Assembly: GCA_958295685.1 (NCBI GenBank)
Contig: OY282365.1
Location: 62,001 to 126,000 of the forward strand
DNA: 64,000 nucleotides
DNA from: an uncultured Dehalococcoidia bacterium
GTDB lineage: Bacteria > Chloroflexota > Dehalococcoidia > Lucifugimonadales > CATQGZ01
Direction: 5' to 3'
Below the pieces are notes generated by a model. The model was not told the DNA's origin. It saw only the letters and a list, made by a program, of their open reading frames with translations, and did no database searches. The first letter of the stretch is position 1; every line of letters begins with the position of its first letter. This document shows, piece by piece, positions 35,097-43,080 of the stretch. Position numbers and translations under genes: made by a program.

Positions 35097-36335
35097 TCAC
35101 CCTTCGTCCTCGGCTATGAGGTCTCTGGCGTACCGCGTCAGCTCCTCTCTCCGGTCGGCGGGAACCTCTCGCTGAGTCAGGTACAGGCTGAGGGCTTCCA
35201 CAGGGTCGGGCGCCCTGGCGTAGTCGGGCCCGCTACCTGCGGCCTGCTGCTGGTCGACCTCTATGGAGACTGCGGCCACGAAATTGGCGCCGGCGTCGTC
35301 CAGGGCCTGTCGGACGTCGGCCAGGCGCAGGTGGGGCTCCAGCTCCGCCGGGAGCCTGACGTGTACGCGCACGACGGCGTCGTGCAGGTCGTGGCGGGAG
35401 ACGGCGCGCAGCGCCGCTGCCGTCGGGTCGAGGTCTCCCCGGGACACCTCGGCGGAGACGGTGACGAACCTGCGGGCGGCGACTGGGACGAAGGAGAACG
35501 CGGTCATCCTGGAGCCGCGCGGCAGGGCCGGGTCCAGGTCTATGACGCAGAAGCCCTTTTCGTCCTTCTCTTCGCCGAAGTCGACGCGCTGGAGGCTCCC
35601 GCTGTAGACGACGTGCGGGCGCTCGCTCAGGATCTGGCGCCGGTGGACGTGGCCGAGGGCTATGTATTCGAGCTGTGGGAGGGCGAGGTCGCTCTTCATG
35701 AGGACGTAGTCCCGTCCGACCATCATCGACTGTTCCGAGGCCAGGGTGGCCTCTCCAACGGACAGGTGGCCCGACAGGACGGCCGGGACGTCGGGGTCCA
35801 GAGCGTCGGCGCTCGATCTGATCGAGCGGACCAGCCGCTCCTGAATCTTCTCGTTGACCTGTTCGGGGTTGAGGCCCCGCGCTTCGTCTCTTGCCAGGAA
35901 CTCGCTGCGCCTGATCCAGGGGACGGCCAGCACCTGGAGCGGGCCCGCTCGGGTCTGCACGGGGTAGACGCGGAGCCTGTCGCCTATCGTGACGTTGGGG
36001 ACGTCCAGGGTCTTGAATATGTCGAGCGCGGTGGCCTTTCCTTTCACGTGGGGCGTGTCGTGGTTCCCGACGAGCAGAAAGGAGGCTATCCCCCTGCCGG
36101 AGAGCCTGGCCACGCGCCTGGCGAACTCCCGCTGATGGGTCTGGCTCGGGTCACGGCTCTTGTAGGCGTCGCCGGAGAATAGCACGAGGTCCACGCCGTT
36201 CCCAATGGCGTAGTCGACGGCCTCGTCGAAGGTCTCCAGGAAGTCGAGGAGCCGCGTCGAGAGGCCGGTCTCGGGGTCGACTCGGCCGTAGTTCTCGACG
36301 CCTATGTGTACGTCGGCAAGGTGAAGGATGCGCAT
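35097..36335 (-). CDS. SbcD/Mre11-like DNA repair exonuclease
   Basis: 412 residues. Mre11-type nucleases use two Mn ions to trim DNA ends and usually pair with an SMC-like ATPase. The N-terminus MRILHLADVHIG, then VLFSGDAYKSRDP, FLLVGNHDTPH, LSGHLSVG and ALGHVHRRQ give the full phosphodiesterase set, followed by a cap domain with DDAGANFVAAVSIEV. No sbcC/rad50 gene is adjacent in the window, which is unusual because the two are normally co-transcribed. Upstream 36336-36489 has no gene. Confidence 0.88.
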   Translation of the reverse strand: MRILHLADVHIGVENYGRVDPETGLSTRLLDFLETFDEAVDYAIGNGVDLVLFSGDAYKSRDPSQTHQREFARRVARLSGRGIASFLLVGNHDTPHVKGKATALDIFKTLDVPNVTIGDRLRVYPVQTRAGPLQVLAVPWIRRSEFLARDEARGLNPEQVNEKIQERLVRSIRSSADALDPDVPAVLSGHLSVGEATLASEQSMMVGRDYVLMKSDLALPQLEYIALGHVHRRQILSERPHVVYSGSLQRVDFGEEKDEKGFCVIDLDPALPRGSRMTAFSFVPVAARRFVTVSAEVSRGDLDPTAAALRAVSRHDLHDAVVRVHVRLPAELEPHLRLADVRQALDDAGANFVAAVSIEVDQQQAAGSGPDYARAPDPVEALSLYLTQREVPADRREELTRYARDLIAEDEG

Positions 36336-36489
36336 GGGGTTCCCCGATACGGCGGCGGCGAGGCTCGGCCGCTTCTCAGGCCGGGCCCCGCCGCTTCAAC
36401 GGATGACACTTGGCAGGCGCACGCGGGCTATTGCTTGCAGGCCGCCGTATTTGACGTGATTGGGTCCTGACGGCCCCCTCTCCCCGCGG

Positions 36490-37965
36490 CTACGGCGTCT
36501 CGAACCCGACGGACTTGATCGCGCCGCTCTCGATCTTCCATATCTCTATGGGGCCGAAGACGTCGCCGTTCTCATCGAAGTCCACCTGTCCTGACGCGCC
36601 CTCGTAGTTGATGTCCTTGCCCGCTGCTATGAGTCTCAGCGCCTCCTGGATGCCTACGGTCCCGGGGCCGACCGCCTGGCCTGGGGCGTTGGCTACGTCG
36701 CGGAGCGCGTCGCGGATAGCCTCGGAGTTCGTCGTGGTGCCCGCCTTGGCCGCCGCGAGCGCGGCGAGCACGACGGCGTCGTACGTCTCGGCGGTGAAGG
36801 GCTCGTCGGGAATCTCCTGAGCAAACGTGCTCTGGTACGAGGCGAGGAACTCTTTGAGGGCCGGTGTGGTGGGAGAGCCCGGAGCGGTGCCGAGGGTGCC
36901 CTCCAGCGCGTCCCATCCTATGACCTCGATCATGTCGGCCGACTTGACCGCGTCGACGAACAGGAACTTGTCGGCGTATCCGCCCTCGAGGGATTCGCGG
37001 ATGTAGACCTCGGCCTGCCCGGGGTAGCTCATGGTGATGAGCACGTCGGGGTCTCCGTCGGTCGCCTTTTCCAGTTCGGAGACGAAGGTGGCCTGGCTGT
37101 CTTCGTGCGCAACGGAGGCGGACACGCTCCCGCCCAGTTCCGTGAACGTCTTCTCGAACTGGTCGGCCAGTCCGCTGCCGTAAGCGTTGTTGATGTACAT
37201 GACGCCGACGTTCCTGTGCCCCTCGTCCCAGGCGAGGTTTGCCAGGACGACACCCTGGGCTGCGTCGGACGGCGCGGTGCGGAAGAGGAAGTCGTCGTCT
37301 TCCAGCACGGTGATGCCGGGGGCCGTGGAGGCGCCCGAGATCTGCAGGATCTTGTTCGGTGTGGTGACCGTGGTGGATATGGGGATCGTGACCCCGCTGG
37401 CCAGGGCGCCCACGATTACCGCGGCGTTCTCGACGTTCACAAGGGCCCGTGCGGCGTCGACGCCCTGCACAGGGTTCACCCCGGTGTCGCGGCTCAGGAT
37501 GACCACCGAGCCGCCGTCTACGCCGCCCGCTCGGTTGACGTGTTCGGCGGCCAGGTCCGCGGCGCGGCGGTGCGTCGCACCGAAGTAGGAGAGGGAGCCG
37601 GTGAAGGAGTTGAGATGACCTATGATCAGGGGAGGCAGCGAAGCGCGCTCGACAGTCACCTCTCTCACCACGTCCACGGGCACCTCTTTGGTGACCACGA
37701 CCGTCTCGCCGGGCACCTCCACCTCCCTCACCACCTCCTTGACAACCTCGACCGGCTTCTCGACCTCGACGGTCCTGACGACCTCCTTCTCCACCTCCAC
37801 CACCGTCTCGACAGGCACCTCTTTGACCACCTCCTGGGTGACCACCCTGTCTACCGGAACCTCTCTCACCACCTCCCGCGTGCAGGCCGCCGACATGACC
37901 ATGAGCACACCCAATCCCGCCGCCAGCAAGGCCCACCGCAGTCCAAGTCCACGTGATCCGCTCAT
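36490..37965 (-). CDS. ABC transporter substrate-binding lipoprotein, branched-chain amino acid (LivJ) type
   Basis: 491 residues. Signal peptide with lipobox MVMSAAC (Cys ~28), then an unusual stalk (residues ~30-105) of repeated VxREVPVD/EVEKEV words. A type I periplasmic binding fold follows: IGHLNSFTGSLSYFG, ALVNVENAAVIVGALASGV, GVMYINNAYGSGLA and FTAETYDAVVLAALAA. Such proteins capture amino acids, amides or ureas. No permease or ATPase genes are adjacent. Ribosome site GAGGAGGG precedes the ATG. Confidence 0.9.
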   Translation of the reverse strand: MSGSRGLGLRWALLAAGLGVLMVMSAACTREVVREVPVDRVVTQEVVKEVPVETVVEVEKEVVRTVEVEKPVEVVKEVVREVEVPGETVVVTKEVPVDVVREVTVERASLPPLIIGHLNSFTGSLSYFGATHRRAADLAAEHVNRAGGVDGGSVVILSRDTGVNPVQGVDAARALVNVENAAVIVGALASGVTIPISTTVTTPNKILQISGASTAPGITVLEDDDFLFRTAPSDAAQGVVLANLAWDEGHRNVGVMYINNAYGSGLADQFEKTFTELGGSVSASVAHEDSQATFVSELEKATDGDPDVLITMSYPGQAEVYIRESLEGGYADKFLFVDAVKSADMIEVIGWDALEGTLGTAPGSPTTPALKEFLASYQSTFAQEIPDEPFTAETYDAVVLAALAAAKAGTTTNSEAIRDALRDVANAPGQAVGPGTVGIQEALRLIAAGKDINYEGASGQVDFDENGDVFGPIEIWKIESGAIKSVGFETP

Positions 37966-37998
37966 CAGTAACCCTCCTCACTCAGTGTTCAGACAGAC

Positions 37999-38004
37999 AT
38001 TATA
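37999..38004 (-). promoter_or_regulatory. Extended -10 box of the LivJ-type gene
   Basis: TGGTATAAT on the minus strand, 34 bp before the ATG, with no good -35 hexamer. TG one base upstream of TATAAT would compensate for the weak -35. Confidence 0.55.
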
Positions 38005-38053
38005 CCAGTATCGCAGCGCATGGAACGGGGGATCCGGCTTCAGGCTCCGTCAT

Positions 38054-38833
38054 TCAGGGTCGGGCCGTCAGCTCCAGTGTCATGCCCGGTTCGGCAATGA
38101 GTATCTCGTGGTCGATCTCACGGGAGACCTCGACCAGTTCCTTGCGGACCGCCTGTTCCCACTGGGGGTTGATATGGGTGACGATCACCTTCGGCAGGTA
38201 GCCGCGCAGGGCCTTGAAGTCACTCAGCGTCTCCTTCAGCAGTTCCGGCGTCTGGTGACCGGCCTTCGCGACGTGGGCGCGGTTGAGGTTCCCGTGGCTG
38301 CACTCGGTCAGAAGCGCGTCCGGGGACACGCGCGTCCAGGCTCGGCTCAGCCCCTGGCCGGCGTCGCCGGTGTAGAAGAGCTTCACGCCGCCCGACTCGA
38401 CGTGAATGCCCGCCGCCGGAACGGCGTGCGGGACGGGTATGGCGGTGACCCGTCGGCCGAGGATGCTCGTCTCCTGGTGATAGTCGACCGCGTTGAGTCT
38501 GAGCGATGCCTCTTCGCCCGGAGCCCCCAGCGCCTTGGGAACGAGTGGGCCGATGAGCGCGCCGCGCAGGTAGTCTACGGCGTCCCGGATGCCGTAGACG
38601 TCGACGGGCGGCCATCCGCTTGCCACGCGGTTCAGGCCGAAGGGTACGAGGTCGAGGGTGTGATCGAGATGCCTGTGGGAGACGACCACGGCCCGCAGGG
38701 CGGCCTGCTCATCGAAGGTGAGCGAGCGGCACAGGCTGCCTGCGTCCAGCGCCAGGTCGTGGTCGATAAGGTATGCTGGCCAGATCGTGTCCCGGCTCGA
38801 CATGTTGTTGATGCCGAGAATGCGGAGCTTCAT
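38054..38833 (-). CDS. MBL-fold metallohydrolase
   Basis: 259 residues. The metal motif is VVSHRHLDHTLDLV, with later ligands in PVPHAVPA, FYTGDAGQG and VIVTHINPQW. The pattern SxRHLDH with GDAG fits the phosphodiesterase-like (class II cAMP phosphodiesterase/ribonuclease Z-related) branch of metallo-beta-lactamase fold enzymes; the substrate is unknown. It is followed downstream by the LivJ-type gene on the same strand, 88 bp away, which has its own promoter. Confidence 0.82.
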   Translation of the reverse strand: MKLRILGINNMSSRDTIWPAYLIDHDLALDAGSLCRSLTFDEQAALRAVVVSHRHLDHTLDLVPFGLNRVASGWPPVDVYGIRDAVDYLRGALIGPLVPKALGAPGEEASLRLNAVDYHQETSILGRRVTAIPVPHAVPAAGIHVESGGVKLFYTGDAGQGLSRAWTRVSPDALLTECSHGNLNRAHVAKAGHQTPELLKETLSDFKALRGYLPKVIVTHINPQWEQAVRKELVEVSREIDHEILIAEPGMTLELTARP

Positions 38834-38933
38834 AGAAAACGGCCTGCGTCGATTCCCATGTTATCGAGTCCTCGTCTCGGATGTCCTCTCATTCTACATC
38901 AAGCCCCCGGACGTGGACACCTGGCTTCCACGT

Positions 38934-39300
38934 TGATTGGGGCGACGCGCCGGTCCTTGCGTCCGGGGGCCTCCGGGGCTCGGCGACGGCGGGAAATTTT
39001 TTGCGAAAGTGTCGGATTTTGCGGGCATTTCGCGGCCATTTCGTAGCTGGGAGGGCCTCAGACGGCTCGGAATTACGTGACACTATGTGACAGTTATGTG
39101 ACACTTATCTGACACTTTTGTGACAGTTTGTGACACTTTTGTGACACTATCTGACAGGTCAACGCAGGCGATGCAGGAGTCCTGCGGGCGGTTTGTGGAG
39201 AGAGGCGGCTGTGTCATGGGGATACTCTAGCACAGCGGTTCGGCGGTGTCAATTGTCTGAATCAGGATTCTCAGGATTAGAGGATTGTCAGGATTGGGAC
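38934..39300 (-). repeat. Iteron cassette copy 4
   Basis: Minus-strand order: 9-bp block (39299-39254), promoter (39252-39224), leader frame from ATG 39218 (MTQPPLSTNRPQDS), about eight units of STGTCACAWAA/GTGTCAGATAA (39157-39070), the segment ACGTAATTCCGAGCCGTCTG shared with copy 7, core CAGCTACGAAATG (39049-39037), an inverted TGTCGGAT unit and a GC-rich tail. Post-core peptide MAAKCPQNPTLSQKIS has no continuation as a gene. Confidence 0.85.
39224..39252 (-). promoter_or_regulatory. Cassette 4 promoter
   Basis: TTGACA (39252-39247), 17-bp spacer containing CGAACCGCTGTGC, TAGAGT (39229-39224). Confidence 0.7.
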
Positions 39301-39354
39301 CAAACCCCTCCACCTCGATCAGCGCAGTCCTGATAAGCGGACGGCTGGGGTTCC

Positions 39355-39620
39355 CCACCCACCCGCCCATTGGAAAACTGGGGCAAAGCCCCAGACCCCC
39401 TGCCAGAAAGGGGAACAGTGGCGAGTGGTCAGTGATCAGTGGGGAATCCCCAGGCCCTCTGCCAGAGGGGAGAACAGTGGCGAGTGGCCAGTGGTCAGTG
39501 GGGAATGGAGAGTGCTCCCCAGCCCCTCCGCCAGATGGGAGAACCTCGTGCTCGTCGGAGCATGTTACGCCCCTGCCGCCAGCCCCTGCCAGATGGGAGA
39601 ACCCTCTGGACTCCCCCTTT
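39355..39620. repeat. REP-like palindromes with AGTGGTCAGTG minisatellite
   Basis: Four units of CCCCTGCCAGANGGGAGAAC type (near 39390, 39450, 39520 and 39580) alternate with AGTGGCCAGTGGTCAGTG minisatellite tracts. The set matches the 15.9-16.05 kb region. No gene is seen between cassettes 4 and 5. Confidence 0.7.
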
Positions 39621-39684
39621 CGGGTCTCACAGAATCTGAACAGTTTCGGATTGGGAACCTGTCTCAGATTAGTAGGCGGTGTAG

Positions 39685-40005
39685 GCGCCTCCCAATCCTG
39701 GGAATCCTGATTCAGACATTGACACGCCCGAACCACTGTGCTAGAGTGTCCCCATGGCAGTCGTCCATCTCACAAACCAGCCCGCAGGACTCCTGAAGCG
39801 ACTGTCAGATAAGTGTCAGATAGTGTCAGATAAGTGTCAGATAAGTGTCGGATAAGTGTCGGATGAGTGTCAGATAGTGTCAGGCAAAATCGGCCCTCTC
39901 AGCTACGAAATGACCCGAAATCTGACACTTTCCGCGAAAATTCCCTGAGCCGCCGCTCCCCAGAGGCTGCCGGCGCTGGGAGCCGGCGCGTCGCCCCACC
40001 TAAAT
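39685..40005 (+). repeat. Iteron cassette copy 5
   Basis: Shortened 9-bp block (39691-39717), promoter (39719-39747), leader frame from ATG 39754 (MAVVHLTNQPAGLLKR), eight units of GTGTCAGATAA with two GTGTCGGAT variants (39801-39883), core CAGCTACGAAATG (39900-39912) and an inverted TGTCAGAT unit. The post-core frame is MTRNLTLSAKIP then a stop. It is oriented towards the epimerase gene 190 bp on, and back-to-back with cassette 4. Confidence 0.85.
39719..39747 (+). promoter_or_regulatory. Cassette 5 promoter
   Basis: TTGACA (39719-39724), 17-bp spacer with CGAACCACTGTGC, TAGAGT (39742-39747). Confidence 0.7.
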
Positions 40006-40197
40006 TCGGACGAGCGGCTTACCGACCCCGGAGCCTGTCATCGGCCCCTCAGGGATGTGGTATTCTCTACGCGCTTCGGTCACTCGGTTGACCTCCGGCA
40101 TACGCTGAGACGCGCGGCCACGGCGTCGCACGTCTCAAAGACCTCGTCTACACGGGCTCCAGTGGCAACATCCGCTCATGCAGGGGTCGGTCACGTG

Positions 40198-41145
40198 ATG
40201 ACACGCGACAGTGACACAAGAGTCCTGATTACCGGCGTTGCCGGATTTGGCGGATCCAGTCTGGCCGGAGCGCTGTTGGCCCAAGGCTATGACGTGACGG
40301 GTCTGGACATAGCGCCTCCCAGTCATGCCGGTCTACTGCGTCGGGAGTTGTCCGATCCCGGGTTCCATTATCTGTGGAAGAGCGTCCAGGACATCCAGGC
40401 CAAGGACATGGAGGGCCATTCGGTGGTGGTCCACCTGGCGGCACAGCCGGATGCTCCGCTCGCTTTCGAGTCGCCCCGATATACGGTTATGCAGAACATC
40501 GAGGGCACGGTCGCGCTGCTGGAGGCGGTGCGCCAGGCGGGTTGCGTGTCGAAGCTGATGTTCGCGGCGTCCGGCAACGAGATTGGGCGCGCTCTGTATT
40601 TGCCAATCGACGAAGAGCATCCGTTGACCCCTCACAACCCATACGGGTTCTCGAAGGCCGCGGCAGAGATGGCATTGTGGGCGTGGAGGCTGTCCTACGG
40701 CGTGCCTTCGATAGTTATGAACACCGGTGTCGTGGTCGGTCCCAACATGCGGCGCGAGGTTTTCATATTCAAGTGGTTGTGGAATGCCCTGCGCGGACAG
40801 CCCATCGTCGTCGAGGGCGGGAAGCAGACTCGTGACTTGGTGTTCATCGACGACGTGGTAGAGGCGTGGATGCTCGTAATTCGAGCTCCCGCTGAGAAGG
40901 TCGCAGGGCATAAGTTTTTCGTAGGCTCCGGCGAGGAATACACAATTGAAGGCCTCGCGAGAATCTGCCGAGACACAATCGGGAGCAGCGTTCCAGTCGA
41001 ACACGTGGGCTACCGTCCCGGAGAAGAGGGCCACAGGGAGGCGTTCAGCGTGGAGAAGGCTCGGCGGACGCTCGGCTACGCTCCCAAAGTCTCACCCGTG
41101 GAAGCGGTAGCGCTAACCGCCGAGTGGGTGAGGAGCCTGCTCTGA
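40198..41145 (+). CDS. NAD-dependent epimerase/dehydratase (extended SDR)
   Basis: 315 residues. The NAD motif ITGVAGFGGSSLAGALL is close to the N-terminus, VVHLAAQPDAP and the YxxxK catalytic pair in NPYGFSKAAAEMALW follow, then NTGVVVGPNM and the end region LGYAPKVSPVEAV. Members act on nucleotide sugars (epimerases, dehydratases, reductases). ATG 40198 fits the family; the frame stays open for 47 codons upstream without homologous features. It converges with the viperin gene, leaving only 14 bp between stops. Confidence 0.85.
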   Translation: MTRDSDTRVLITGVAGFGGSSLAGALLAQGYDVTGLDIAPPSHAGLLRRELSDPGFHYLWKSVQDIQAKDMEGHSVVVHLAAQPDAPLAFESPRYTVMQNIEGTVALLEAVRQAGCVSKLMFAASGNEIGRALYLPIDEEHPLTPHNPYGFSKAAAEMALWAWRLSYGVPSIVMNTGVVVGPNMRREVFIFKWLWNALRGQPIVVEGGKQTRDLVFIDDVVEAWMLVIRAPAEKVAGHKFFVGSGEEYTIEGLARICRDTIGSSVPVEHVGYRPGEEGHREAFSVEKARRTLGYAPKVSPVEAVALTAEWVRSLL

Positions 41146-41159
41146 AGCTGTAGACCGGT

Positions 41160-42032
41160 CTAGTAGTTTCCGCCTCTCATCTCAAAGCGGTCTGTGTCGA
41201 TCACGACATCTTTGAGCGCGGCTATGACACCTACATCCAGGATCGGGCGACTGTAGTTGTGGCGGCCGTTGACGTTGTCGAAAAAGCGTCCGAGCGGGTC
41301 GACCATGACATAGCTGCCAGTCATAAGGTCGTTGTTCTCCGGCACCACTCTTATTCCGTTGCTCTCGACGCTGCGATTGCGTTCGACGTATCGCTCGAAC
41401 TGGCTGTCAGTGATCGTGAATTCGCTGATGCGAGCATCGTTCTGTCCCTTCACAGGAAGCGCCTGAAATATCTTCCAGCGCTCGGGTTTCATCTCCAGGA
41501 TGAACCTACGAATGTCCTCGGTGTGGTTGGCGCGGTTAACCACCGTATTCACCTTCAGTTGGATGCTGCGGTCCCTGATCAATTCACTCAGCGCGAGGTA
41601 CTGGCGAGCATCAATGGGCGCCTTGCCCTTTTCGACCCGGCCGATTTCACACTGCGTCTCCGAATCCACACTGTCGATGCTCAGCGCGATGATGTCGAGA
41701 CAGCCTGCCAGGTCGTCTAACCACTCTGAGGTTATGCGGGAGCCATTGGTTACTATCGACGTGATGAGCCCGCGGGACTTTGCCTGCTGAATCATATCGG
41801 GGAGCCGGGGGTCGAGGGTAGGCTCGCCACCGGCGAAGTTGATCTTGCGGAAACCAGTTCGGCAGAGCACGTCTACCAGTTCGAGACGCTCTTCCGGCTT
41901 CAGTCGGTTCTGGTTGCGGCTGTCCTGGAAAGTGGCAAAACAAAACCCACAACTCATGTTGCAGGCTTTCAGCATGTGGTAGTTGACTGTGGATGCTTTT
42001 CGAATTACTGGGCGGACGAACTCCTCAAGCAT
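41160..42032 (-). CDS. Prokaryotic viperin (antiviral radical SAM enzyme)
   Basis: 290 residues. Viperins convert a nucleoside triphosphate to its 3'-deoxy-3',4'-didehydro form, which terminates viral RNA chains. The radical SAM cluster is C24-x3-C28-x2-C31 in KACNMSCGFCFATF. The viperin-specific pattern continues: FRKINFAGGEPTLD, IVTNGSRI, LDIIALSIDSVD, VNTVVNRANHTED, RWKIFQALPVKGQN, VVPENNDLMTGSYV, SRPILDVGVIAAL and a C-terminal MRGGNY. Each has a direct counterpart in animal viperin. No nucleotide kinase is fused or adjacent. A transposase remnant flanks it upstream. Confidence 0.9.
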   Translation of the reverse strand: MLEEFVRPVIRKASTVNYHMLKACNMSCGFCFATFQDSRNQNRLKPEERLELVDVLCRTGFRKINFAGGEPTLDPRLPDMIQQAKSRGLITSIVTNGSRITSEWLDDLAGCLDIIALSIDSVDSETQCEIGRVEKGKAPIDARQYLALSELIRDRSIQLKVNTVVNRANHTEDIRRFILEMKPERWKIFQALPVKGQNDARISEFTITDSQFERYVERNRSVESNGIRVVPENNDLMTGSYVMVDPLGRFFDNVNGRHNYSRPILDVGVIAALKDVVIDTDRFEMRGGNY

Positions 42033-42238
42033 GTTTCACCCCGTGACCTGTTTGGTTTGGCTGCCAGTCTTGAGTGAAAGACCTTGGGGCAGCCGAAGGT
42101 CTATGAGCTACGGTAGCATACATTCATGGAGAATGCAAACTTGAGGTGGCGTGGGAGCCTGTCTCAGACTAGTAGGCGCCATCAGTCTTATACCTATCCT
42201 GGGAAGAGTACGAACCTTTCAGGAGGGACAAGACTGAT

Positions 42239-43068
42239 GGCAGACCTCAGCGTATACGAATGGTTGGGCGCAGACCAGGCTGACGTAGACATCAACTGGG
42301 AAGGGGAGGTCTATCGGCAGGGATGCGCCTATGCCCGTGAGTTGGCCGAGCGCCGTCTGCTGAAGAGCCGAGGGCGGCGGAGCGATGGATACGGCTGGTA
42401 TCGTCGCGCTTCGACGGTCTGAAGGTTCTGAGCGGCGGCGCGCTCTACGCCAATACGAACCTTGCGGAGGCTGTCGTGGCCGAGGGCAAGGACTACGTCA
42501 TCAAGCTCAAAAAAACCAACCCGCGCTCCTAGAGGACGCGCAGTTCGTTTTCTCCGAGCCGCGAGAGCCCGACCTGCAGTTGACGACCAAGGGGCACGGC
42601 AGATTGGAGCATCGGGCCGTGTGGGTATCATCGGAGTTGGCCGGACACAGCACGTTCCCGGGTCTGTCCAATGTGATTAAGGTCACCGAGAGGGTCAAGC
42701 ACCTCAGACGTGGCGAGTGGGTGGAAAGTGAGCAGTACGCGGTGACCAGCCTGTCTGACATAGACCCCAAACGGGCGCTCTCCTTGGTGCGGGGACATTG
42801 GCGAATCGAGAACAGCATGTTCCACGTCAAGGATGACAGCTTTGGTGAAGACCGCCACGTGATGCAGCACCATGGGAGTGGAGCAGTGCTAAGCCTGCTC
42901 AGAAACGTTGCCCTCACCCTGCTGAGGGCGCCTGATCATTGTGGTCGTTGCAGGAACCGCTCACAGGCAGAGCACAGAGACTCGGCGTTCAACCAACTGC
43001 TGCACTACTTTCACCCTGACTTTGGAAAGACCCTGCTTCTAGGGGGCTGCTGGTGGACGCTGCCCTGA
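42239..43068 (+). pseudogene. Degraded transposase: ISAs1-type C-terminal half joined to another N-terminus
   Basis: From ~42400 the sequence encodes an ISAs1-family DDE transposase C-terminal half: FDGLKVLSGGALYANTNLAE, KDYVIKLKK then, after a -1 shift on a run of seven A (42509-42515), NQPALLEDAQFVFSEP, ALSLVRGHWRIENSMFHVKDD and SLLRNVALTLLR. The conserved KxNQP word is restored only by the shift. The N-terminal piece (ATG 42239, MADLSVYEWLGADQAD, strong GGAGGG ribosome site) does not look like ISAs1 and may come from a different element. No terminal inverted repeats are evident. Confidence 0.75.
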
Positions 43069-43080
43069 GCGTCGGGTAGT

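Noticed and set aside
40057..40197. N-terminal extension of the epimerase
   Set aside because: The extra 47 codons precede the Rossmann motif by too far and show no conserved pattern; ATG 40198 fits the family.
42126..42422. Complete small gene upstream of the transposase remnant
   Set aside because: The frame crosses from an N-terminal fragment into out-of-frame ISAs1 sequence, so the C-terminal third is not real coding.
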